Shown: positions 51,721-61,950, counted from the stretch's first letter. The stretch is 64,000 bases of DNA from Serripes groenlandicus (GCA_031761405.1 JASEVX010000001.1:43613587-43677586), one strand, 5' to 3'. The notes: generated by a model not told the origin, from the letters alone. Numbers and translations are program-made.

Positions 51721-52102
51721 CTAACCCTTTCCCTCATACAACAATTCTGCAGCAGACGACTTTGAACATATATTTTGTAAACAAAATGGAAAAACTCTAT
51801 AAACTATAATTGAATGGATAACCTATGACTAACAAGAGCACAGCGTACGGCACAGATGCTCGACTGATAGAAAACAGAAAAAAAGCTGAGCTGAACAAAA
51901 AACCTTAACCGGACGACCACGCCGCCGCCGCCAGGGTCATGACAATAGCTCTTGTTTTTTCAAAAGTCGAGCTAAAAATGGAAAACATTGTGGCAAAAGG
52001 AGAAAATTCTCAAAACGAGCAATTTCTTCTTTTGTCACTATGTTTTCAAAAAGCAACTGCTGCAGAGGCATCAAAAAGCATCTACATGGGGGAAAGGGTT
52101 AA
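51721..52102 (-). repeat. TTAA-1 MITE split by HEL-like element H10
   Basis: CTAACCCTTTCCCTCATACAAC to GGATAACCTATGACTA; resumes AATGGAAAACATTGTGGC, GAGGCATCAAAAAGCATC, ATGGGGGAAAGGGTTAA. The final TTAA is shared with the next copy. Confidence 0.92.
51831..51976 (+). mobile_element. HEL-like element H10 (minimal)
   Basis: AACAAGAGCACAGCG, 5' hairpin CGTACGGCAC-like, subterminal GCTCGACT (51858) / AGTCGAGC (51965), a CGCCGCCGCCGCC stretch, and end CTAAAAA. Same family as H7. Confidence 0.85.
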
Positions 52103-52345
52103 CCCTTTCCCACATGTAGATGCATTTTGACACATCTGCAGCACATAACTTTAGAAAGTATTTTGGCAAAAGAAAAACTTGCCCATAATGAGCAATTTCC
52201 CCATTTGTTTACAATGTTTTCAATTCTTAATCAATACATGATACATTCATATACAGATAATTTTCTTTTGTTTACGGTACTCAAGACATTTTGAAGGTTA
52301 TCTACTACTTATGTCTGCTTGTTTTATCATAAGTTGGAGAGGAAC
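52099..52345 (+). repeat. TTAA-1 MITE, right end eroded
   Basis: TTAACCCTTTCCCACATGTAG, CACATCTGCAGCACATAAC, TAATGAGCAATTTCCCC; weak GTTATCTACTACTTATG at the right. Confidence 0.78.
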
Positions 52346-52490
52346 AGAGTGACAGAAACAATTCATTAATAATTCACCATTAGCCCTGGGCTCTGCAACT
52401 TAAATATTAAATTAAAAATCTACATTTTGTAAAACAACCATTTTGTGTTTGCCCCCAAACCATAAATAAAATAGATGTTTTAAACCAGGT

Positions 52491-52711
52491 GAAACCCTTT
52501 CCCACCTCCAGAAGCTTTCTGACGCATCTGCAGCAGATGACTTTTGAAAACATTGTGGCAAAAGAAGAAATTGCTCAAATCAAGCAATTTCTATTTTTGC
52601 CAGAATGTTTTCACTTCCATTTAATTATCAAACTCCCATTCATGGATATTTTTCATGTTTTGTCAATAAATATTTAAAGTCATCTGCTGCCAAAAAAATT
52701 GTATGTGGGAG
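52491..52711 (+). repeat. TTAA-1 MITE, full length
   Basis: GAAACCCTTTCCCACCTCCAG, CTGCAGCAGATGAC, hairpin AAATTGCTCAAATCAAGCAATTT, GTCATCTGCTGCC, GTATGTGGGAGGG. Confidence 0.85.
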
Positions 52712-52734
52712 GGATGATCTGCAATAGAAGATTT

Positions 52735-52972
52735 TAAAAGAATCAAAGGAAAACTAAGTTATTAATCTCTGTAAATGAAAGTATCATTATTGAATAGTTG
52801 AAAATATTGTATTATTTGTGATTAATTTCTCCTCGTCATTATATTTTCAAAACATTTCATCTGCAGGGTTGTCAAATGTATCCGCATGAGGAAAAAGGAG
52901 AAGTATTCCCCTTTGCAACAATGTTTTCAAAACATTTCCTCTGCAGGGTTGTCAAATGTATCTGCATGTGAA
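52735..52972. repeat. TTAA-1 relic with a local tandem duplication
   Basis: A segment with AAAACATTTC, TCTGCAGGGTTGTCAAATG, AAAAAGGAGAAGTATTC and TTTGCAACAATG occurs twice. The second copy is interrupted at 52973 by H11 and continues at 53661. Confidence 0.8.
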
Positions 52973-53660
52973 AACAAGAGGCCCATGAGGGCCTATGCTC
53001 TACTGGTATGGTTCTTTGGTCATTTTCAATCCAGAGCATGTATGTATGGTGAAGATCGGATAGTAAATGGGGGCTCTTTTGTTTTCACAAGCTGTATTAT
53101 AGTAATTTTTACAATTTCATGGGCCATAATCCAGTCTTGCATTGGCAGATCTGGCTGGTTTTCAAAAGGAACCAAGCTCTAATCAGTATTTAACTACTAT
53201 CTAAGTTTGGTGAAGATCAGATAGTAAATGGAGCCTCTTTTGTGTTCACATGCTCAATTATAGCAATTTGGACAATTTCAAGGGCCATAATCCAGTCTTG
53301 CATGGGCGGATCTGGCTGGTTTTCGAAAGGAACCAAGCTCTCATGGATATCTAACTACTGTATAAGTTTGGTTGAGATACAATCAAAAGTGAAGACTGTA
53401 TCGTGTTAACAAGCTCTTTTATAGCAATTTTGACCATTTCAAGGGCCATAATCCAGTCATGCATGGGCGGATCTGGCTGGTTTTCGAAAGGAACCGAGCT
53501 CTCATGGATATCTAACTACTGTATAAGTTTGGTTGAGATACAATCAAAAGTAAAGACTGTATCGTGTTAACAAGAAATTGTTTACGGACGCACGCACGCA
53601 CGGACGACGGACAAATCGCCACGACATAAGCCCTTCTGGCCTTTGGCCAGTAGAGCTAAA
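52973..53660 (+). mobile_element. HEL-like element H11 (3 x 161-bp array)
   Basis: Same family as H6: AACAAGAGGCCCATGAGGGC, GCTCTACTGG / CCAGTAGAGC, units at 161-base steps (53121, 53282, 53443), (CGGACGCACGCA) stretch, 3' hairpin TCTGGCCTTTGGCCAG and GAGCTAAAA. The neighbouring duplication supplies the empty site. Confidence 0.88.
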
Positions 53661-53850
53661 AAGGAGAAGTATTCAACTTTGCAACAATGCTTTCAATTAT
53701 ATTCAATTATTTTACATCGAATTATACTGTTTCTGACACTTACCAAAATGTTTTCAACTCAATTCAATTATCATGAGCAATTTCTACTTTTGCCACAATG
53801 TTTTAACAAGGCATCTGCAACAGCATCAAACAAAATGTGTCTACATGTAT
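53661..53850 (+). repeat. TTAA-1 relic, continuation after H11
   Basis: AAGGAGAAGTATTCAACTTTG, ATGAGCAATTTCTACTTTTGCC, GCATCTGCAACAGCATC, ATGTATGAAAATATAA. Confidence 0.65.
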
Positions 53851-53886
53851 GAAAATATAAACTAATTAATTCATGTATTTTTAAAC

Positions 53887-54116
53887 TTAACCCTTTCCCT
53901 CATACGACAATTTTGCAGCAGACGATTTTGAACGTATTTTGTCAAAACATAGAAGATCTCCATAATTGAATGGATAACCTATGACTAAAAGTGGAAAACA
54001 TTGTGGCAAAAGGAGAAATTGCACGTTTTGTGCAATTTCTTCTTTTGTCACTATGTTTTCAAATAGCCGTCTGCTGCAGAGGCGTCAGAAAGCGTCTATA
54101 TAAGGGAAAGGGTTAA
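53887..54116 (-). repeat. TTAA-1 MITE, full length 230 bp
   Basis: TTAA both ends, CCCTTTCCCTCATACGACAA / TATAAGGGAAAGGG, perfect hairpin GAAATTGCACGTTTTGTGCA, GCCGTCTGCTGCAGAGGCG. Confidence 0.97.
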
Positions 54117-55282
54117 ATGATTTCTCACAATTAGTAATTGAGACTCCTCTTCCAACAGTATTTTATTAAGATGTCTGATAGACAGGCATCAAATGACTTC
54201 TGTATCGGGGAAAGGTTTAATAAAGATGAATGAAGTACATCCAAATGAAATATGCATAAGGTAAAGGGATGAAATAAAAGAATTGATAACAACATGCAAT
54301 CATATTTATATATCAACGTTCATAAAGCTTTAAATTTACTCTTATGAATAAAAATTAACAATTACACGAGAAGTTAAGTTGCAGATGACAAAAAGTTTCC
54401 AACATGCATACAATTTTTAGAGCCATTGCAGCAAACAACTTTTGAACTGTTGTAAAAGTAGTAACTGCTTATTATGAGGTTTTCTCTTTTGCAACAACGT
54501 TTTTCAACTCAAATCAATAATTATTCTTTAATAATTAAGTGATGTTCTCTACTTTTGACCAGGTTTTTTCAAAATAAAAGACTAAGAAGACGAGGTTGAC
54601 ATTATTCATCATGCGCAGTGGTATGTAGCAAACAAGTCATACTTACTTGTTAAGCATTTAAGTTAACCAAGTTTCCGCTTCACAAGGTTTTTATTCATGT
54701 ACATCCTCCCGAAACATGGAGGACATCTTAGTTACACTTGTCAATTTCCCCTGAGGGTGTACAGTGTATATAAACAGATCTATCTTAAACTTTCATAACT
54801 GTCATATCTCCATGGAAACATACACATAATAATTTTTCAGATATTGTCAACCAAGTAACAGCCGGAGTAGAAACGTCCCGATTTTATCCCCCTCAATATG
54901 AGTTGATTTTCTCATTTAAATAAGAATATATGCTCAATACGTTGCCATAGATACCACAGGCAAAAGAGCCAGCTGCTGCATGGAGATTTTGTAGAAATGG
55001 AGGGGATATGCCGAAAAATCAATTGTTTCCTATCCCGTGTCTGTAATTTCCATGTTATTGTTTCTCAAAGGTTTTTTTTGGGGGGGGATAACAAACTTCT
55101 TTTATCTATTAATATCTAACTCTGGGCATTTATAACTTATAATAAAATGAAAAACTTAGTTTCACAAGAAAAGAAGCTAATGCATATTATTTACACTCAT
55201 TTCTTTGACTTTTCTATATTTGAAGAATAACTTTGATACCTGGTGAGGTGAAAAAATAGTGGGAAAAGGAGTATTGTTTGCT
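54117..55282. other. Low-repeat intronic stretch
   Basis: A TTAA-1 relic at 54418-54580 (GCAGCAAACAACTTTTGAA). The remainder, 54580-55280, is unique and includes GTTGCCATAGATAC (54941) and a CTCCATGGAAAC motif (about 54808). No coding frame is convincing. Confidence 0.4.
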
Positions 55283-55510
55283 TTAACCCTTTCCCTCATA
55301 TAGACGCTTTCTGACGCCTCTGCAGCAGACGGGTTTTTGAAAACATAGTGACAAAAAAGAAATTGCTCAAAACAAGCAATCTCTCCTTTTGACACAATGT
55401 TTTCCACTTTTAATCATAGGCTATCCATTCAATTATAGAGATTTTCAATTTTTTGACAAAATATGTTCAAAGCCGTCTGCTGCAGATTTTTCGTATGAGG
55501 GAAAGGGCAA
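55283..55510 (+). repeat. TTAA-1 MITE, full length
   Basis: TTAACCCTTTCCCTCATATAG to TATGAGGGAAAGGGCAA, hairpin AAATTGCTCAAAACAAGCAATCT. Confidence 0.93.
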
Positions 55511-55659
55511 TTGCTCCTGTTCCCACATCATGTTCAACAGTCTTCTACTGCTAAGCCATCAAAGACCATTTAAGTACTGTTATATTTGAGCACTTTCTCT
55601 TTCTGCCACAATAGTTCAAGTTGTCAAATGCAGATGGGATAGGGTTTAATTAAAGTTTA

Positions 55660-55838
55660 TTTGTTTGAAACTTTGACTCTACTTTCAACAGTTTTTTCTA
55701 TACATTTGTATAGTTTTTTAAGTTACATCATGGCGTTTATTGGTTAATTTACCAGTTCTTCCAGTATTATTTATCCCGACACCTATGCATCAGTTGTTAT
55801 GCCATGCTGCAACCCTGAGCACCAAGGAAGGAAGCCTT
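55660..55838 (-). repeat. MetaSINE-type SINE relic
   Basis: Reverse of a tail (AACTTTGACTCTACTTTCAAC, AGTTACATCATGGCG) and body (CCGACACCTATGCATCAG, GCTGCAACCCTGAGCACC). Confidence 0.55.
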
Positions 55839-56069
55839 TACTACCTTTCCCACATATAGACGCTTTCTGACGGCTCTGCAGCAGACAGCTTTTTGAAAAA
55901 CATTGTGACAAAAGAAGAAATTGCACAAAACGTGCAATTTCTCCTTTTGCCACAATGTTTTCCACTTTTTGTCATAGGTTATCCATTCAATTATAGAGAT
56001 TTTCCATTTTTTGACAAAATACGTTTAAAGTCGTCTGCTGCAGAAATGTTGTATGAGGGAAACGGTTAA
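55839..56069 (+). repeat. TTAA-1 MITE, full length
   Basis: Left CTACCTTTCCCACATATAG adjoining the SINE relic, perfect hairpin GAAATTGCACAAAACGTGCA, right GTATGAGGGAAACGGTTAA. Confidence 0.92.
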
Positions 56070-56196
56070 AGTCTTTCGTATGACCCTATAACCTGACAGA
56101 CATTTGTAAACAGAGGAGGAGAAATCCAGTAATATCATTTTTAAAACAAACAGCAAATCAGAAATAAAAGTTTCATGCTCACACGTTACAATAATG

Positions 56197-56436
56197 ACCC
56201 TTTTTGATATACACCAAATCAACTTAAAAAACGTTTTGAACCTAAAAAAAAATCATAACTGAAAAGATTTTGAAAACATCAAGGCAAAACTATGAGAGTA
56301 TAATTTCAAAACTAAAAGAGGGAACAGTCTGACAAAAGGAGAAATTGCTCTTTATTTCTCCTTTTGCCACAATGTTTACAAAAGTCGTCTGCTGGAAATG
56401 CATTCAAATGCATTCGCAATATGGAAAGGGTTTAAC
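56197..56436 (-). repeat. TTAA-1 MITE, old
   Basis: TGACCCTTTTTGATATACACC, GACAAAAGGAGAAATTGCTC, GTCGTCTGCTGGAAATGC, ATATGGAAAGGGTTTAA. Confidence 0.7.
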
Positions 56437-56529
56437 CAAATCAATCACTTGAACCTTCCCTGAAGAAGTTATTGTTCATTATACATGTATAAGCAATTTC
56501 TCCTTCATGTTTTCTAAGTACTCTCTATC

Positions 56530-56747
56530 TTAACTATTTCCCACTAGTTGACGCATCTCCAGCTGACTAATTTTGAAAACTGTCTCAAAAGATGAAATTG
56601 CTCATTATGAAAATTACATCATTTACCATAATATTTTCATTTGAATTCGAAAATTATACTTTCTTTTAAAGAGAATTTTAATGTGTTTTCCTTCATGTTT
56701 TCCCATGTCATCTGTTGCATATTTCCTGTAGGAGGGAAAGGGTTTAA
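56530..56747 (+). repeat. TTAA-1 MITE, old
   Basis: TTAACTATTTCCCACTAGTTG to GTAGGAGGGAAAGGGTTTAA; the inner pairs are much diverged. Confidence 0.75.
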
Positions 56748-56914
56748 ATCATTAATGAGTACTTTTTGACATTCTATCAACAGTCACAATGCTTTTCCTT
56801 GAATATGTTAGGAGCAGATAATTTACAATTATATAACTGTCAACAGATTAAAGTTGATGTCTGCATCAGGAGTGGAATAAACTGATCTATACATGATACA
56901 CAGAACTGGATATA

Positions 56915-57705
56915 AACCCCTTTCTACAAGCAGACACATTTAAACTAGAGGGCCATGATTGTCCTGGATCGCTCACCTGAATTATTCCATGCGATTCATA
57001 ATGCCAAGCATAATAACTAATTTGAGGCCAAACTAGAGGCCCTAAAGGACCAGTAGTGCTCCACTGTCACAAGGTGAGACAACCCAACCCTATGTTGTCC
57101 GTCAAATCAATTTGGAGGAGATTTTGTTCACTTTAGCCATATAAGGCAAAACAGCCTCTGTCTGCTTGTGGCAGCCATGTTTGTTTTACCAATCAACATG
57201 GCTGGATGGAAACTCAAAGATGGCCATCAAAGGAACAATCGGTCAGACACTTTGGGAGAAGAAGATTTTTCAAGTTTTAACTATAGCCCTGGCGGCCATG
57301 TTTTTTTACCAATCAACATGGCTTGAAGCTATCTGATAGAGGTCACCCAAGGAACATTTCTACAAAATTATTGAAAATCGGCCAACCATTTTGTGAGAAG
57401 AAGAATTTTAAAGTTGTTTTCGTTTGGTTGCCATGGAAACCAGAATTCTGCATGGATCCAACAGTTTTGAAGGAACTCTGGAGAGTACATTGAGATGAAG
57501 GTTGCTGTGAAGTTTCATCCAAATTGAATGAAATACACTGGTTACTGAGGAAAAGGTGGACATACGGCGATCACAACAACTCACCTTGAGCAATTCATGC
57601 TCAGGTGAGCTAAAAACTCTTATACTTTCATTTACAGAGATTTTCAGTATATTTTTGAGTTGTATTCAAATTTGTCCACTGCTGATTTGTTGTATGTGGG
57701 AAAGA
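56915..57705 (+). repeat. TTAA-1 MITE split by HEL-like element H12
   Basis: Left ACCCCTTTCTACAAGCAGAC; right after 57616 CTTATACTTTCATTTACAGA, TTGTCCACTGCTGATTTG, GTATGTGGGAAAGAC. Confidence 0.68.
56943..57616 (+). mobile_element. HEL-like element H12 (degenerate, composite)
   Basis: AAACTAGAGGGCCATGATTG start with GCTCACCTG, a second start AAACTAGAGGCCCTAAAGG at about 57030 with GCTCCAC (a nested or fused relative of H3), unit fragments with CCAATCAACATGGCT, GTTGCCATGGAAAC (57427), and 3' CTCACCTTGAGC...CAGGTGAGCTAAAAAC. Confidence 0.72.
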
Positions 57706-58440
57706 CTTCAGATGAAAATAGTAACTAAGCTTTTGTTTAAACTTAGCAGTGAAACACATCTTTTATTTTTCAATAAATGTTTTGTTACGTAACATAAGGC
57801 AACATCTAAAATTTCCCAAAATTTCAAGCCGAAGGAAAACAAATCAAAAAGAGTCCAGATAGGGGAAGTACAGAGGATAATGCAATACACACTTTCTCTC
57901 TAGCAGAAGCATTCTTATTCATCAAATTGACTTCTGGGACATTACCATGGCAACATTTAGGCTTGTATTCTCCCGTCACTAAGCAACCCTTCCTAATGCT
58001 GCTAAAATCAGCTCAATATTACATGGTATAGGACGTTTTATCAAATAAAAACAGGGAGCAATGCCAATTTATAGCAGGGCTGAATTTTGGATGTACATTA
58101 TTGGAAACAGAGCAAACTGGTAATTATACAACAGGGAAAGGAGAATAATTACACCTTAATATGCTTCACAATATAGAACAAACCTTTGACTACCAATAAA
58201 GATCAGAATGTACATCAGTTTTGTCTGATCTTGCCTGCACTATTTGTTACCCATATTTCCCCTTTTCTCACAATGCTTTCTATACTGCTTTAAAATGATA
58301 TTTAACATAAATATTCTTTATTTTCCTCGTCATTTTTAACAGTATTCAAACTTCAAAAAAATCTTTAGAGGTGAATTAAGAAAATATCTAGACAAAAGTA
58401 TGAAAAAGCTCTTTACAAATAATTGTATATATATACAAAA
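57706..58440. other. Intronic stretch, nothing coding
   Basis: Low repeat content, no gene. It contains ATTACCATGGCAAC (57941-57954), one mismatch from an X-box. Confidence 0.4.
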
Positions 58441-58518
58441 TTACTAAATGAAAAAAAAAGTTAATATAATTGAAAACATTGTGTGAGGCATTTCTCCTTT
58501 TGCCCTAATGTTGTTTGT
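58441..58518 (-). repeat. TTAA-1 relic
   Basis: AATTGAAAACATTGTG, AGGCATTTCTCCTTTTGCCC. It abuts the orphan segment that follows. Confidence 0.45.
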
Positions 58519-58598
58519 AGTGAGAGGCTCATCGTAGCCAATTGCTAAAGTTGGCGAATCCAGAAGACACTCATCGAAATCTAGACTGGAATCAGTCC
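58519..58598 (-). other. Orphan coding-like segment, possible FOXN2/3 upstream or alternative exon
   Basis: On the minus strand, after TTTACAATAG (acceptor-like), a frame reads TDSSLDFDECLLDSPTLAIG then YDEPLT. This is an acidic, leucine-containing text unlike the AT-rich surroundings. Like the 8703 exon it begins two bases before a full codon, and both contain a DFD/FDYD and GY pattern. No GT donor follows; a TTAA-1-like relic abuts its 3' side. It could be an upstream or alternative exon, a dead exon, or chance. Confidence 0.3.
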
Positions 58599-58907
58599 CT
58601 ATTGTAAATGTATTATTACAATATCAGCAATGAATTATTCAAATATCTCATTATATAGCTCTCAATTACTGAACAGTGAACACCATTTCGGGTTCAAAGT
58701 TGTTAACTGTATAATTATGATGTCAAAAAAAGTACATGTATATTGAATTTTTTTTCTATATTTCCTATATAGTAGTGCAAAAAAGTCCTTGTCTCAAAAA
58801 AACCCAGACACTTGTTGGTATAAATATAGGAATTACAGATTTGAAAATGTAAAATGTATATTTTATGCTAATTTTAGTAATGAATTACATGAAAGTAATA
58901 TAATGAT
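58599..58907. other. Intronic stretch, nothing recognised
   Basis: AT-rich with no recognised feature. Confidence 0.3.
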
Positions 58908-59014
58908 TTAACCCTTTCCCTCATACGACAATTCGACGACTTTTTTTTGTCAAAACATAGAAAATCTCCAGAATTGAATTGATAACCGAAAGCGTTTATA
59001 TGAGGGAAAGGGAT
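58908..59014 (-). repeat. TTAA-1 MITE, deletion derivative
   Basis: About 107 bp: TTAACCCTTTCCCTCATACGAC to GCGTTTATATGAGGGAAAGGG with the whole central hairpin gone. Confidence 0.9.
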
Positions 59015-59222
59015 AAAGCTTTCCGATGCCTCTGCAGCAGACGGCTTTTTGAAAACATAGTGACAAAAGAGGAAATTGCTCAAAACGTGCAATTTCTCCT
59101 TTTGCCACAATGTTTTCCACTTTTAGTTCATAGGTTATCCATTCAATTACAGAGATTTTCTTTTTTTTGACAAAATATGTTCAAAGTCGTCTGCTGCAGA
59201 ATTGTTGTATGAGGGAAAGGGA
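59015..59222 (+). repeat. TTAA-1 MITE, left terminus lost
   Basis: Begins at GCTTTCCGATGCCTCTGC directly after the preceding copy; hairpin AAATTGCTCAAAACGTGCAATTT, right end GTATGAGGGAAAGGGA. Confidence 0.92.
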
Positions 59223-59265
59223 TGCATGAGGTTTTATGGTATGCTTTGTGAAATCCTATTGGAAA

Positions 59266-59570
59266 GGTATTTCTTTGTTTAACATCGCTTTCAACAATAT
59301 TTCAGTCATATCACGATGTTTCCTGTGTCCGTTCCTTGTACTACTTGTCCTTTTATCCTGACACCAACGAGTCAGTAGGAGTGTATGTCAAAATCCCCTC
59401 ATTAAAATCCCTCACTCTGAAAATGGCATAGTAGTCAAAATCCCCTCGACCAAAATGATAGGGTAGTCAAAGTAGTAGTGCTCTGATCATTTTGGAGGGA
59501 GTCATTACTGGATTGAACCCGGGACGTCCAGCACACCAAGCAGACGCTTTATACCATTTCTCCACCGAGA
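59266..59570 (-). repeat. MetaSINE-type SINE with a different tRNA-like head
   Basis: On the minus strand, head CTCGGTGGAGAAATGG, GGGTTCAATCC (B box), then a body about 200 bp long and a tail CGTGATATGACTGAAATATT, GAAAGCGATGTTAAAC. The head differs from the main SINE and from the copy at 30898. Confidence 0.8.
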
Positions 59571-59689
59571 TTCTCTCCTTTTGGAAAATGATAATGTTCA
59601 GTTGTTTTGAGACAGCTGCAATTATTGATAAAGCCATGCTTGACAGACCGGACCCCTAAATTCTGCATAAAAAAAGGGTTATTTTTAAA

Positions 59690-59833
59690 AAAAATGGACT
59701 TTTGAAAACATTGTGGCAACAGGAGAAATTGCTCAAAACTTATCAACCTTTCATTTATAGAGATTTTCCTTGTTGTTGTATAAATGTTTTCAAAATCATC
59801 TGCTGCAGATTTGTTGTATGTTGTAAGGGTTAA
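59690..59833 (+). repeat. TTAA-1 MITE, left end lost
   Basis: TTTTGAAAACATTGTGGCAAC, GGAGAAATTGCTCAAAAC, AATCATCTGCTGCAGATTTG, GTTGTAAGGGTTAA. Confidence 0.8.
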
Positions 59834-60279
59834 ATAACCAGAAAATGTAGATTACACAGGATAACACAGGATTTAATTTCAGCTTTGATGTTAGAACTGG
59901 ACTCTCAATAAATTTCTCATTTTTATGCCGAGTTCTTTGATTCATTTAGATATGAGAGATGACTTAAAAAAACATCTAGGTAACAATTTGAAAAATATAA
60001 ATGAAAGTATAAATATTGAACAAAGTTGTCTGCTGCAAATGCGCTAGAATGTGTCTTTTAGTGGTTAATTGGTTTAATTTCATACATTTCATTTATGCCA
60101 ATCTAAGAATAAAATTAACATGTAACAGTTACTTTGGTTTGCACAAGAAGATCACAAACAAACAATCAACAGTTTTTGGATGTAACTTTGATCTTGATAT
60201 TGGTTATTCCTAGTTTTTACAAACTTGTTACATTCCAATATAGAGTGTTAATGTGTTGCATTGTATGACAATCAACCCT
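59834..60279. other. Intronic stretch, nothing coding
   Basis: Contains a TTAA-1 trace at about 60005-60065 (GTTGTCTGCTGCAAATGCG). Otherwise unique. Confidence 0.35.
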
Positions 60280-60509
60280 TTAACCCTTTCCCTCATATAG
60301 ACGCTTTCTGACGCCTCTGCAGCAGACAGCTTTTTGAAAACATAGTGACAAAAGAAGAAATTGCAGAAAACATGCAATTTCTCCTTTTGCCACAATGTTT
60401 TCCACTTTTAGTCATAGGTTATCCATTCAATTAAAGAGATTTTCTATGTTTTGACAAAATATGTTCAAAGTCGTCTGCTGCAGAATTGTCGTATGAGGGA
60501 AAGGGTTAA
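60280..60509 (+). repeat. TTAA-1 MITE, full length 230 bp
   Basis: TTAA both ends, CCCTTTCCCTCATATAGACG / TATGAGGGAAAGGG, hairpin GAAATTGCAGAAAACATGCA. Confidence 0.97.
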
Positions 60510-61020
60510 CCCTCTTCATATGTACAATCAAACTTGCAGCAGATGATTTTTTGAAAACATCTAAGCTAAACTATGGTAACGATTTAATGCATAGTTTTTC
60601 AATTAAGTTAATATCATTATGCGGTCATTTTCTGCACATTAGGTGGGATAAGGTTCAAGAATTGGCTTCAAATTACTGGCTTATAGAGAACTTGATGTAT
60701 CTTGACAAAATTTGGATGAATATGAAGCAAATGAGTTTTGAGAACATTGTGGCAAAATTATACTTTTGACTTATGAAGATTTTCAATATTTTTTTCTATA
60801 ACTGTTTTAGTGTCAGCTCCAGATTTCTTTTATGTGGGAAAAGGTTATTTATGTCAGGCACATTGTTAACTCTTTCCAACAAACAATGACTTTCATCATC
60901 TATTCTGGGCAATATAATCGAGTTGAAAACATAATGTTGCAATGGCAGAATTTGGTCAAGTTATTTAACATTTTCCGCTAATGTTTTCAAAAGTCATCTG
61001 CTACAGATGTGTCAAATGGG
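60510..61020. repeat. TTAA-1 relics
   Basis: An old copy from about 60506 (AACCCTCTTCATATGTAC, GCAGCAGATGAT, GTGGCAAAATTATAC) to GTGGGAAAAGGTTAT near 60848, and another at 60868-61020 (TTAACTCTTTCCAACAAAC, GTCATCTGCTACAGATG). Confidence 0.6.
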
Positions 61021-61329
61021 TGTGCATGTTGAAAATGATTAGGCTAATCATGAGTAATCATAATTGACTTTGAAGTATACTTCCAATACATATAATGTCT
61101 GACCAACTATAAAGGGAAGCAGGAACACTTTCAAAACAACAGGATTTGCTTAAACACTGAGATGATTGGTAATTACAATCTGTTTCCTATATGTTTATTC
61201 TATTTCCTTTACTCAAAGTGATTTTATACAAATCTAGCAATCAGTGACTGCAGAGTGTAATCTTAAAACTCTTTTGATTTGTGATTTTAGGCAAAACAAA
61301 CAGCTTTTACAAGTTTGTTAAATTATTGA

Positions 61330-61504
61330 TTAACCCTTTCTCACTTGTAGACACATTATGACGTGCCTGCAGCAGTCAACTTTTGAAAACATTGTGGTAG
61401 AATGGATATATTGCTTAATTTGCACATTTTCCCCTTTTTGCCTGTTGCATTCGAGAAATGGTTAAAAATAATTCCTGAAAGTGCTGTATGTGGAAAAGGG
61501 TTAA
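61330..61504. repeat. TTAA-1 MITE (duplication copy 1)
   Basis: TTAACCCTTTCTCACTTGTAG, CCTGCAGCAGTCAAC, GTATGTGGAAAAGGGTTAA. Confidence 0.85.
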
Positions 61505-61669
61505 CAATCATGCTTTAATATAGTTAAATTTTTCTGTTTTCATGCTATTCTGTATTTATGTTTTCAAGTTTCATATTTGAATTAGATTTTATTCTGACAA
61601 GATCAAGATAATTTAGTCCTTTCACTAACTATACAAAATATCATTGTTGAGCATATTATAACATTCTAG

Positions 61670-61815
61670 AACAAGAGGGCCATCATGTCCCTGGATCGGT
61701 CACCTGAGTAAAGCAATGTGATTTGAAGTAATCTCGTACAGATTCACTGAGGAACATTTCTACAAAATTATTTCTAAATTGGCCAGATACTTTTGGAGAA
61801 GAAGATTTTGAAGTT
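61670..61815 (+). mobile_element. HEL-like element H13, 5' part
   Basis: ACAAGAGGGCCATCATG, CGGTCACCTG, then a fragment of the 166-bp unit (GGAACATTTCTACAAAATTA). No 3' hairpin. Confidence 0.65.
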
Positions 61816-61824
61816 TTCACTAAA

Positions 61825-61950
61825 GTCATATTAGGTAAGTTACTAGTACTACTGGTCCATTTATTCTGACAAAGTCTGTCATTCAGTGTTAATTGTTACG
61901 CTGCAACCCTTAGTGCAAAAGTGGAAAGCCATTTTTCAACCATCAGCTAT
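61825..61950 (-). repeat. SINE-like relic
   Basis: TACTAGTACTACTGGTCCAT, GTTACGCTGCAACCCTTAG and GTGGAAAGCCATTTTTC resemble pieces of the SINE bodies at 20572 and 55660. Confidence 0.4.

Noticed and set aside
594..55407. Recurring short frames containing FCHYVFKK...AAEASESVYMRERV and LLQNCRMRERV
   Set aside because: They recur wherever a TTAA-1 MITE lies, on either strand, and are translations of its inverted repeats. There is no consistent start, and the frames break in other copies.
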